A DNA stretch of 64,000 nucleotides from Prosapia bicincta (taxonomy: Eukaryota; Arthropoda; Insecta; Hemiptera; Cercopidae). The notes beneath the pieces were generated by a model. The model was not told the DNA's origin and did no database searches. It worked only from the letters and a program-made list of their open reading frames with translations. The stretch spans positions 351,661,082 through 351,725,081 of the forward strand of contig JBAIZL010000002.1 of assembly GCA_036971475.1 (NCBI GenBank). The letters are read 5' to 3'. The position numbers were made by a program, and so were the translations under genes. Numbering within the stretch: the stretch's first letter is position 1; the number at the start of each line of letters is the position of its first letter. Positions 55,198 through 64,000 of the stretch are shown here, in pieces.

Positions 55198-55318
55198 CTA
55201 CCTCTTAGTTATGAAACCATCCATTTTTGAGAAGTCATTAAAAAAAATAATTTATAGAATAAATTTGTCCAACGTTCCCACTCCAAGTCTGCAACTTTGA
55301 ATACCGCACATATTTTGT

Positions 55319-55576
55319 CTCTAAAACACTTGTAAAGATTTTACAAACTTGCCTATAGTAACACTTACTTATATTTGTTGAGTACGGCCGTTTCAGGAGA
55401 TGTGTCCCATTGTCAACTCAGACCGTAACTTATGAAATACATATCAGTGGTATCAATGGATAATTGATGCTCAGCATGCAATATTCATATTGGTTAATTC
55501 CATCTTCACGTGAGCTACCAGTTTTCACTAAAACACTTGTAAATATCTTACAAACTTGCCTATAGTAGCACTTAGG
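55319..55576 (-). mobile_element. Penelope-like element, family A, copy 4 (terminal repeats in direct orientation)
   Basis: Unlike copies 1-3, two copies of the terminal block CTAAAACACTTGTAAA...CTTGCCTATAGTA lie in the same orientation (55321 and 55528). Between them is CGGTCTGAGTTGACA-type 3' sequence joined to the 5' start region (TGGTATCAATGGATAATTGATGC). All of the RT and endonuclease is deleted. It resembles a tandem terminal-repeat junction. Confidence 0.7.
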
Positions 55577-55586
55577 TGATATATAT

Positions 55587-55589
<3 letters not shown>

Positions 55590-55640
<51 letters not shown>
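55590..55640. repeat. (TA)n microsatellite
   Basis: A TA run adjoining the end of PLE family A copy 4. Confidence 0.95.
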
Positions 55641-55641
<1 letters not shown>

Positions 55642-56398
55642 TGGTATTACACATTGTCCATTATTTTTCCTTTGCACTGACTTTATGAAGTTATTATTAT
55701 TTGTAATAATTTTTTCCACCACTAAGTGCAATAATTTTACCTTATGTGATGAGGTACCTTTCGGTCACTTGAACATTGTCGAATCACTGTGTGTGATTTC
55801 ATTCATAATAAAAAGTTAAATTAAATAACAGTTTCCACTTATGAACCTAAGTAAACGAAAGCATATGAAATGATGCAATACTTGTTTCTACGCTAAATAT
55901 TTAATGTTATGATGCTAAATATTTTTATTGTTAGTAGCAGTAACTTCTGTTTGTAAAAAAATACCCAATAGTTTTCCCAGATTCTATCATAATTGTTAAT
56001 TATGTTACAATTTCTTTTCCTATATTTAAATTAAAATAATGTGTTTTATAGAAAACAGTTTCAGATTATTTTGTGTACAAAATTGCATCAGGGTAATAAG
56101 CTACCTCTGGTAGTTGACATACTGTCATTCATTAGCTTAATCATGTTTTTTTTAGTCAAATCCTGTCAGCTAGGATGGTCACACATAGCAGTTAACTATA
56201 TCACTAATGAATGCTTGGTAGACCATTACAAGTGACAGGTACCTTATGCCAGCATAAAAGACGACCCTGATTTAAAAAAATAAAATTTGGAATAAGCCAA
56301 ATATAATATATTCCAAATATAAGACATCAAGTTTGAAAAATCTCTAGTTGAATCCAAGTTGAATAAAAAAGTTAATAAAAGCAAACATTACCTACTTA
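55641..56398. other. Noncoding DNA, nothing recognised
   Basis: AT-rich. It ends with CTACTTAC (GTAAGTAG on the minus strand), the short 3' tail of the adjoining LINE. Confidence 0.4.
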
Positions 56399-56929
56399 CT
56401 AGCCAACGCCCACCGTTAGCAGTTGAGCCATTTGGCGACGCGCTGACCAGTAGAGATGGGCATCCCTGAAGATGAGACTGCAGTAATCGTGGACCCGGTC
56501 CAGGGCTGTGCAATCATTAAGGTTTTCGGCATTCATAAGTTCACCACCACACAACAGACACTCCGGGGTTGGTAGCACATGAATGCGGTGGAGGTGTGCA
56601 GCAAGGTAATCATGACCGGTCTTCAATCTGAAAGCTGCAATGCTAACATATCGGAGCAAGTTTTGGTCAATTGGTCTACCCATCACAAGACTTTCCCACC
56701 GTTTTCCTGCTGAGAGCTCCCTCAATCAACCGTGACTCCATTTTTTGGTGGATGTCTTTATTAGGGATCTGGAGGAATGTAATGAACTCAGATGCTTGAG
56801 CTGGGGGAGGGTTGTTTCCTGCTTTGCTAGTTGATCAGCCTTTTCATTACCAGTGATGTTTACATGGCTCGGGATCCATTGGAAATTAAGCACCCACCCG
56901 GCATTTATGAGAGCATTAAAAAGGACCAC
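56399..56929 (-). pseudogene. LINE (I-superfamily-like) ORF2 C-terminus: RNase H and zinc-finger tail
   Basis: The minus-strand frame 56929-56399 is continuous except for one in-frame TGA (about 56726). The first part carries the RNase H end: NFQWIPSHVNITGNEKADQL and AKQE, with H and D of the H-x4-GNE-x-AD signature. The second part has SIAAFRLKTGHDYLAAHLHR and IHVLPTPECLLCGGELMNAE, a C-x2-C...H tail common after RNase H in insect LINEs. The gene ends with GVG and a TAG, followed by a TAAG-type 3' tail. Everything upstream (endonuclease, RT) is missing. An RNase H domain plus this tail points to I/Nimb-like or R1/Loa-like LINEs. Confidence 0.8.
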
Positions 56930-56934
56930 TTCTC

Positions 56935-57200
56935 AACACACTAGAACAATATGAAATTTACAGACACACAGAAACACAAAGTACAAACATATTAAATGAA
57001 CAAACAATACAAATCACACTTACTCTTTGATACTATCGATAACCTACCTTTAAAACCATCAGCGCTTACCCAACATCTCCAAGCAGAAGACACTGATGAA
57101 GATCGGCATATAGCGATCGAAAACGTTTCGAAACGTTTTAACAAATTTACTAAATTTAAAGTTCGGATAACCATAAACTATTGCTTAAGTGATTAATCAA
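56935..57200 (+). mobile_element. PLE 3' end, family E copy 2
   Basis: It starts with coding remnant LNTLEQYEIYRHTETQSTNI followed by LNEQT, the end of a Penelope endonuclease. It continues into a tail with CACTGATGAAGATCGGCATA, CGATCGAAAACG and AAAGTTCGGATAACCATAAA, shared with 35280-35400. It directly adjoins the truncated upstream end of the LINE at 56929. Confidence 0.7.
57088..57130 (+). ncRNA. Degenerate hammerhead-like motif
   Basis: CTGATGA (57093-57099), one extra A, stem II GATCG/CGATC (57101-57105 and 57114-57118), then GAAA (57119-57122). The sequence after stem III (CGAAACG) does not pair with the upstream AGACA, so stem I is lost and cleavage is not expected. Confidence 0.35.
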
Positions 57201-58130
57201 CATTTTTTTTTAAAGTTTTATAACATTTACACTACACAGTTTTTATCCAGTACTACATTTACTTTTTATTCATTCATCCATTTCTGAATACAATGTGCCA
57301 TTTGATCCAGTATAAGTGTTACTCTGGATATTTCAATTCCTGTTGTTTTCATGATGACCCATATTTCTCCTTTTTATTTATTGGTCATTAGTTAACATAA
57401 CAAAATAAACAGGCATGCTACCTGCATTTCTTAGCATATGTAGATAGTATTTACATTGACTTTTTAAATTATAGCATGGTGCTGAAAACCTAACATCTTT
57501 CACTGAAATCATTTGTGAGCTGCACGCTAGAATCACTCTCTGACATACCTCTAACCCACTTTGTAAACCATAAATTTACAACAACACTAAGCACATTCTA
57601 AAATGTGATATATAGCCTTTAATACCTACTTCAGGAGTTTTTTAGTTATATTTTCTAGGTCTATTCGCAATCCCATTTTACGATTTTTAAGTACATTCTA
57701 ATCTACAATTTCCTGAAGGTCAAATTATCATTTCAGCAATTTTAAAGAATTTGAGCATTTTCAGTTCACACAATTAAAAATTGGGAATTTTTATCTTCGT
57801 TTCTGCATTTGCCATCTTCACTAGTTAGCTTCAGATATGTTTTATATTTTACAGTGGGGGAGTTGTTTGGTCACTCATTTTCATTTAGTTTGATTCACTT
57901 CAAGAAATTGGCTCATAGCTATAACACACTTTAAGATACACATTTTCTTACTGGGATTCTTGTTTTTCAATATGAACCTATACATTACAGTCCGCCATAT
58001 TTTCGCTGAATATAACGATTCAAATGCTAATGAAATAAATGTATGGATACGTAAGACTAAGTTTGGAATTTTTGTTGCATAAGGGTGTAACAATAATAAT
58101 ATATGGGTAATAATATATATGCTGCAAATG
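57201..58130. other. Noncoding DNA, nothing recognised
   Basis: AT-rich, without a convincing gene or repeat. Confidence 0.4.
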
Positions 58131-58134
58131 TTAA

Positions 58135-59092
58135 CCCTGGAGTCGCCAAGTCTCACAGACCCGGAGCAGGAAAATTTTGTTGCCAAGGTTGATAGCACTG
58201 CGCTAGAAACCCCTCCATCCATCTAGCTGTCCAATATTAAGTGCCAGTCAAGGTCGAATTGTTGCCACTGCTCTACCTGTATTTGTTTACGATTCGGGTC
58301 TCACAGACTTGGGCCCCCCCCCCAACTCGTGTGACATTATTTTTTCTATTTCGGGTCTGTCAGACTAGGCGCCCTCGTTTGTGTAACAATATTTTTAGTT
58401 TGTGTAAATAGTTTTCTTCGTATTTAAGTGTTGTAAACAGTGTATTTAGTGTATATATTAGCTTTAAACGATACTTTATTGACATGGAAATGGAAAGACA
58501 TAAAGACCGTGATCAAGAACGGATTAGGGAGTTATTAGAAGAGAATATTGACGAAAATAGTGATAGTGAATTTATTGACGGATCTGATATAGAAGAAGGA
58601 TCTGATATAGATGCTTCTGATCATGTAGAAGTATGTCATGAAGATACGGGTTCCGAACCAGATAGGAAGATTCTCAACATGAAATGGAAGTTGATATTCA
58701 ACGCGAACAGTTACAACCGATGGGACCATCTTACATTGGAAAAGACAACACTACACAATGGAACATTCACTGCCCTCCAAAACAAATACTTATTTTTGTA
58801 TTGTATTAACCACCGGTTTAAAATATTAACCTTCAAAAAACTTGAATTTTATGTTCATTATTAGTTTTATAATTTTTTCCTATATAATTACTCATACTGC
58901 ATTATTGTTCAATAAACGTGTCTATTCACAATATAATTGTCCATTTTTGTATTATAATGCCCTAAATTTCTTCATTAGGAACAATTAACTACATAAATAA
59001 CGGTTAAAAAGTATAACAAAAAAAACTGTGCTTACATTAATAAAAACAATTATGGGTCTGTGAGACTAGGCCCCACTCACGATACAAAAGGG
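58135..59092 (+). mobile_element. piggyBac-type element, internally deleted (958 bp)
   Basis: It is flanked by TTAA at 58131-58134 and 59093-59096. The ends are CCCTGGAGTCG and, reverse complemented, CCCTTTTGTATCG. Near both ends lies an inverted pair, AGTCTCACAGACCC (about 58150) and GGGTCTGTGAGACT (about 59055), and GGGTCTCACAGAC / GGGTCTGTCAGAC repeats lie near 58295 and 58345. Only the N-terminal part of a transposase remains. Confidence 0.8.
58484..58810 (+). pseudogene. piggyBac-type transposase N-terminus, frameshifted
   Basis: From the ATG at 58484 the frame encodes an acidic leader (RIRELLEENIDENSDSEF, DIEEGSDIDASDHVEV) typical of piggyBac transposase N-termini. Near 58680 the frame shifts. 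In the new frame it reads GPSYIGKDNTTQWNIHCPPK, equivalent to the conserved YIGKD...T-W segment. After that the gene is deleted: the DDD catalytic domain is absent. Apparent extra residues after the shift in the ATG frame are noise. Confidence 0.7.
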
Positions 59093-59096
59093 TTAA

Positions 59097-59719
59097 ACAA
59101 GTTTGATTTCTAGAGATTTAATTCTGAAAGAAAAAGATTAACTTATACACAGATTAATATTGTAGTTAATCAAATATCACAATCAAACATTTTAAACAGC
59201 ATGCATCTTTAACAATGTAGTTTTCATTAAATTAAGGTTAACCATGAGTGACAAATGTTCTGTGATTATCTATGTTACCCTAATTAATCTCATCAGCCAA
59301 GAACAAGAATAACTTCTTTAAATTCAAGAAACATCTTATTATCATGAAATATAAAAATGTTTACAACATCTAACTTAATATTTATGTATTTTATTATAAA
59401 TATCCTAAAGTAACTATAGTGATTCCTGAAGGAAAAACCCACTTTTTACAGTTAATTACCAAGATTAAAAGAGATAGTTATGGGCAAAGATTACCTGCTT
59501 GTATGTAGGTAGTCCACAAAAACAGACAGCTACCCCTTTTATTAATGTCTCCCAATAACCTCTTCAACCAAATATTGGAAAAAACTTTGTTGGACAAAGA
59601 TGCAACTAAATATTATGAATCACTTTTACATTAGTTTATGACTATCTGAACTTTAAATTTTGTAAATTTATAAAAACTTACTGAAACAGAACATTTTCGA
59701 TCACTTGTGTCTTTCTCAC
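59097..59719. other. Noncoding DNA, nothing recognised
   Basis: AT-rich, no feature seen. Confidence 0.4.
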
Positions 59720-59880
59720 TGAGAAGACACTGATGATGATCACCAGGAGCAATTGAAAACGTTCTGTCTCAGCAAGTTTTTAGAAAATTACAAAATTTAA
59801 AGTTTGGATAGTCATAAACTAATGTAAAAGTGATTAATTAAGTTTCACCGAAAGTAATGGACTACAAAATTCAAAAGTTA
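59720..59880 (+). mobile_element. PLE 3' tail, family E copy 3, with decayed hammerhead-like motif
   Basis: It reads AGACACTGATGATGATCACC...AATTGAAAACGTTCTGTCTCAG, then AAAGTTTGGATAGTCATAAA and GTAATGGACTACAAAATTCA, in line with 35280-35440. Stem I survives as AGACA/TGTCT and CTGATGA-T-GATC and GAAA are present, but stem II pairs poorly (GATC with AATT). Confidence 0.6.
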
Positions 59881-60835
59881 TTATGTAATATAAATAGGTT
59901 GCAATACCTACCTACATTTGATGCATTCATTTTAAATATCCTAATGTAACAGTTGTTTATCATAAAAAGGTTAAAGTTTTTTTAAAAGCTTTAAAGTTTA
60001 ACTGTTATTATTTGTTTATTCTTTAGTTTTATTTTGTTGTTGTACAGTTTTGATATTTATTTTCGAAATATCAAAACAGGTTGATGACAGTTTTTTATAG
60101 TTATTTTTTTGCAGTCAAATATTGTTTTCCAGTTTTTTCTAACTACATTTAGCTTTCATGTCGATATTTAGGTTTGTCAGTCTTTTCATAACTTACTAGA
60201 GTTAATGGAAAAAGTCAATAAAAAGTTACTGGGCTTTCATGCTTTATATTATTTTGCTTAGAGATATTTTTTTAGGAAATGTATACAACTCACTATTTTT
60301 AATTTTGGAAATAATTATTTCTCAAAAAACTCTTAATCGTTTTATATTAATAATATTTTTTTCAGTTGACAAAATTAAAAAATTTCTGTAGTTTAAACAG
60401 ATAAGTATAATATCACCAGCCAGTAGATATTGTGGTTGTGTTTACACCTCTAATAAGCCATTAGTATATCCCCTTCAATGAATAAATACCATGACAGGGA
60501 GATAACTATTAAGAGATATGTTGAGTAAATAAATTTCTATTTTGATTTTTTAAAGTTAGGTTTAAGATAAATTCCACAGGAAATTCAACAAACTATTTCC
60601 CAATAAGACACCTACTTAGTTGACAAGAATTGCTAATACATGGAATATTTCATTCCACATTTAAATCAGTTCTGAAAACCATTCATTCATTCCGTGGGTT
60701 TAAAAAAAAATTACTCTATAATAAATTCTTGCAAATTGTGATATAAAGTTTCAACTTACTTATTGTCTTTGTTAAGCACTTTTGGTGTATGCCTTTTTAG
60801 GGAAGAAGTCTTTTAAAAGTCAAATTTGTTTAGGA
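59881..60835. other. Noncoding DNA, nothing recognised
   Basis: T-rich sequence with a small AAATATCAAAAC inverted pair near 60050-60080. No gene seen. Confidence 0.4.
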
Positions 60836-61200
60836 CAGTGGTAGGCAAACGTTTTAGGAGGAGGGCTAGATAAAATAAAAAATCATCTAGGTGGGCTGAA
60901 ATAAAAATTGAACAAAACAATTCTAAAATACTGATAAGCTTAAATTTTTTAATTTTTACAATTTTTTCTCATTTACAAATAATTACAATAAATATTTTTC
61001 CTAATTTATAAATGGATTTTGAAAAATTGTAGAATATATATTGCTGTACCCATTACAGTTATTGCCTGGTTATGGAAATAGATAAAAAAACATGTTATTG
61101 CTTGGGCAGAGCCACTTGAGTGAAATAGATCTTTTGGAATTATAAAGATGGGATTACCCACCATGCTGTAGTTTTATTTGTGCCTGAAGTATTAGGAGCA
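60836..61200 (+). repeat. hAT-like end followed by dispersed repeat R, copy 2
   Basis: CAGTGGTAGGCAAACG at 60836 looks like a hAT-type terminus. From 60960 the sequence parallels 61415-61487 plus 63652 onward: ATTACAAATAATTACAATA, TTTTCCTAA, GATTTTGAAAAA, CCTGGTTATGGAAATAG, TTGGAATTATAAAGATGGGA and CACCATGCTGTAG. This copy shows the state of the repeat without the piggyBac insertion. Confidence 0.6.
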
Positions 61201-61414
61201 TCAGTTAGCTAGGAAATTAAAATGTTAATAATATTTAAATGTATCAATAATAAAAAGCTTCATGAATATCTGTTAATTATACGCAGTTGTTGAGTTGGTG
61301 TCCTAATGTAAAACATAGTACGATGTACTGAAGTAACTTGACTGATTCAGGGAATATTACAAAAGAGTTGGTGTCCCTCCCCCTTGTAGATGTCTTCCCC
61401 CCCTAAATTACAAA

Positions 61415-61487
61415 TAATTACAATAGTTATTTTCCTAAGTATATAAACAGATTTTGAAAAAAATATGCAATAGGGATTACTCATTAA
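61415..61487 (+). repeat. Dispersed repeat R, copy 3, left part
   Basis: It parallels 60965-61060 and ends at the TTAA (61484-61487) where the piggyBac element inserted. The right part continues at 63648. Confidence 0.65.
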
Positions 61488-61823
61488 CACGTTGACTGCG
61501 AAGGACGTCTTTAGACGTCCACGACCTACTCCTATATAGCGCAGGACGTCCTAAGACGTCTGTAATTAATAGTAGGGATTTGAAACTCTGTCAGCCCTCG
61601 GGGGACATACTGTAGTACTATGTCATCACCTTTGCTACCCCTTTCCACCCTCCTAGTAAGTGGTGCACATGGAGGAAATTAGGCGAACATTCTAGTTTAA
61701 ACAAAGCAATCTGATGCGTACTTTCATGTGATATAACCTATTTCGTTTGCCGTTTTTTGTTATTTTGTACTTTTTAATATTGTGAATCTTGTGTGATAGT
61801 GTGTGATCGTTAGTCGTTGAAAC

Positions 61824-63227
61824 ATGGCTTCAATGTTTGGCATGGTAAATAGAGATAGTGATGAAGAAAATGAATATTCTGATACTACAACTGCCTCAGG
61901 TGAGTCAGACTCTGACGATGAAGAACCAATTTATTATAATGACTACGTACCAAACTGGCTACCTCGTTCATTGGGACTTAAGCACCTTCCCTTTACCAAA
62001 GTTTCTGGGATTTTTTTTCACCTCCCGATTTAAATTGTTCTGTTGACTATGTCTTTTTACTGCTTGATGACATGTTTTTGGAGCATGTTGTGCGTACTAC
62101 TAACACATATGCTCTTGACTTTTTTTGTGGTCCCAGTACTACTTCTGCTTCGCGTATTTACCGTTGGAATAATTTCGCTCTTCCTGAACTAAAGGTTTTT
62201 TTAGGATTACTAATTCATCAGAGGAATATTAAAATAAATAGACTGCGGGGTTATTGGAAAAGTGATGATTTATTTGATGTTGGATTTTTCAAAAAGCACA
62301 TGTCTAGGGACAGGTTCATGATTATCTATAAGTGTCTACATTTTTTGATGAACGACGAAGCAAACAAAGACAAACGCCTACACAAAGTTCAGAATCTCCT
62401 CGACTATTTCAACAACAAAATGAGGCAAGTGTATTACCCCTCAAAAGAACTAAGTATTGACGAGGGTATGATGCTTTGGAGAGGCCGACTAGTCTTCCGC
62501 CAATACGTTAAGGGTAAACGCCACAAATACAGCATTAAGTTTTATTCACTTTGTGAGAGCCAAGGACTTACTCTTCAAATAATTATTTATAGTGGATCAC
62601 AGGACCAAACAGTTGGTGGAGTAGGTCAGGGAGCTAAAGTTGTGATGAAACTTATGCATCCTTATCTTGAAAATTGCCATTCAGTCTACATGGATAATTA
62701 CTACAACAATTTCAGTTTGGCTACACAATTGTTGGCAAACAAAACTTATTGCACAGGAACAGTTAGGGCAGACAGGAAATTTGTTCCAAAAGTAATAAAA
62801 GATGCTAAACTGAAGAAAGGTGAAACAACATAAGTTTATGCTGAGGGAGTATGCTTAACAAACTACCGCTTAGCAGTCTCAACAGACATGGTCAACCCAG
62901 AAGTAAGCCTTTACCCATCGTTCAGTACAATGTTTACATGAAAGGTGTGTATAGAGTTGATCAGATGATGGCGTACTTACTACCCTTCAGAAAGGAAAAC
63001 GGTCAGATGGTATAAGAACTCCACCAAATATACCTAGACAAATAGTTAGTACAAAGAAAAGACCAATCCACGTCCTATCAAAAACAGATTGGCTGGCAGG
63101 TGGCCGAAGGAAAAAAGAAAATGTAGATAATGCACTAAAGAAAAGAAAAGAACTGAGACAGTGCACTACTGCCCTAGTTGTCCTGGCCAACCTCCTTTAT
63201 GTGTCATTAGGTGTTTTAAACTATATC
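61824..63227 (+). pseudogene. piggyBac-type transposase (DDE_Tnp_1_7), broken by frameshifts and a stop
   Basis: The ATG at 61824 opens an acidic leader (MVNRDSDEENEYSD, ESDSDDEEPIYYN) that ends at 62033 after a frame change. The main frame 62072-62833 has WRGRL after SIDEGMMLW (first catalytic Asp), a GGVGQGAKVVMKLMHPYL stretch and SVYMDNYYNNFSLATQLL (second Asp), and stops after KKGETT. The protein then continues in other frames: YRVDQMMAY (third Asp, near 62955) and ERKTVRWYK. The C-terminal cysteine-rich finger is CPSCPGQPPLCVIRCFKLYH (about 63165-63225). All catalytic residues and the finger are still recognisable, so the copy died recently. Confidence 0.88.
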
Positions 63228-63647
63228 ATGACAGCTTGTAGACTAGGGGATGTAAATATTGTGCAAATTAAGACTGATTTTTGACATTTTAGTAACATTT
63301 TGTGTGTGTTGTAAATAGTAAGATATCTTCTTTTTGCTGTTATTCCATACTTATACATGGCCAGGGGGAAACATAGTCGGACTTACAAGTGACTAGAAAG
63401 ACTAAACCTCAAGAATGTACATAAAAATCGTGTAAGAAAAAACTTTGATTTTATGAATCCAAACAGCGAGGCTAAAGACATCTTTAGACGTCCTCACCTA
63501 TGACGTCATCCTGCAGACCAGAAGTAGCCCAAAAACACATCTTTTTTTCAGCACATCTTACCTTCAATTACCATAAGGTAAGTGAATCGCCAATATATTT
63601 TTTTAGCCATGTAACAGTACCAATAAATTTTTTTAGTAGTCAAAGTG
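63228..63647 (+). other. 3' noncoding part of the piggyBac element
   Basis: It contains the subterminal GACGTC repeats near 63480-63515 and the right terminal repeat. No gene. Confidence 0.6.
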
Positions 63648-63651
63648 TTAA

Positions 63652-64000
63652 AGTTATTTCCTGGTAATGGAAATAGGTAGAAACTAAAGTATCGCATGGG
63701 CTGAGCCACATACCTGGAATAGATATATTGAAATTATAAAGTTGGGATTACCCACTATGCTGTAGCTTCATATATTCCTTCAATAATGTTCACACTTTCA
63801 TTAACTTAATCAAGTTAGTTAATCTATTTAATGTTTAGAAATTAATTGTAAGTTTAAAACAACAAGCTATAGATGGGCTGTTTCCTTAATTTTTTTAAAA
63901 TATAGTTGAATATTTGCTATAGGTAGATCACTGCTAGGAGTTGTAAGATCAATAAGTCGTTATAATCCTTGAAAGTGCTTACCAAGAACTCAATAGAATT
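63652..64000 (+). repeat. Dispersed repeat R, copy 3, right part
   Basis: It continues repeat R after the piggyBac insertion: TTTCCTGGTAATGGAAATAG, AAATTATAAAGTTGGGATTA, CTTTCATTAACTTAATCAAG, AACAAGCTATAGATGGGCTG and TATAATCCTTGAAAGTGCTT. It matches 52545-52865 over its right half and runs off the window. Confidence 0.75.

Larger units (their letters stand above)
61488..63647 (+). mobile_element. piggyBac-type element with nearly full-length transposase (2160 bp)
   Basis: TTAA flanks both ends (61484-61487 and 63648-63651). The ends are CACGTTGACTGC and, reverse complemented, CACTTTGACTAC. Just inside both ends lie palindromic GACGTC motifs (GGACGTCTTTAGACGTCC and GGACGTCCTAAGACGTC on the left; GACATCTTTAGACGTCC and GACGTCATC on the right), probably transposase-binding subterminal repeats. 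The length is close to that of autonomous piggyBac-like elements, but the gene is broken. Confidence 0.88.

Noticed and set aside
57881..58222. 113-codon minus-strand frame
   Set aside because: It crosses the left end of the piggyBac-type element at 58135 and has no motif.
62987..63190. 67-codon minus-strand frame in the piggyBac element
   Set aside because: Antisense shadow of the transposase C-terminus.

Overview
The window is AT-rich, intron-containing nuclear DNA from an animal, most likely an insect or another arthropod. It combines spliced exon fragments with BEL/Pao, Penelope-like, hAT, piggyBac, pogo/Tigger, mariner and P-element-like elements, a mixture typical of arthropod genomes. 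Almost all recognisable sequence is mobile or tandemly repeated. No RNA polymerase III genes, CRISPR arrays or bacterial-style operons were seen. All calls are by reading; no database search was run.

Layout. 105-10226 is a hAT element (ZBED5/SCAND3-like transposase, minus strand) split by a nearly intact BEL retrotransposon (803-8216). Both insertions keep their target-site duplications, and the two 798-bp LTRs differ at about 8 sites. 11.8-15.0 kb holds two plus-strand exons of an unrecognised host gene (gene A), with a TTAA MITE and a 26-bp minisatellite in the intron. 15.5-23 kb is repeat debris: a Penelope-like (PLE) remnant, a ~300-bp tandem array, a duplicated ~0.9-kb block and a palindromic PLE. 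From 37.9 down to 23.2 kb, minus-strand exons with mostly compatible phases outline a second host gene (gene B) with a basic N-terminal part, an acidic segment and a membrane segment. Its introns carry a Tigger element, a long-inverted-repeat MITE, LINE and PLE copies, and a hammerhead-like ribozyme motif.

41.05-47.8 kb is a block of four unrelated tandem arrays: 130 bp x 3, 157 bp x ~25 with higher-order structure, ~45/54 bp x ~16 and 71 bp x ~17. A P-element-like transposase fragment abuts it. 49-57 kb has further transposase, PLE and LINE fragments. 58-64 kb holds two piggyBac-type elements, the second (61488-63647) with a nearly full-length but broken transposase.

Most notable: a UGA stop in a CUAG context is the only block between BEL gag and pol; three PLE copies are palindromes flanked by target-site duplications, so each apparently inserted as one inverted unit; hammerhead-like motifs lie in PLE tails; and the 157-bp satellite shows 4-unit and 7-unit higher-order repeats.
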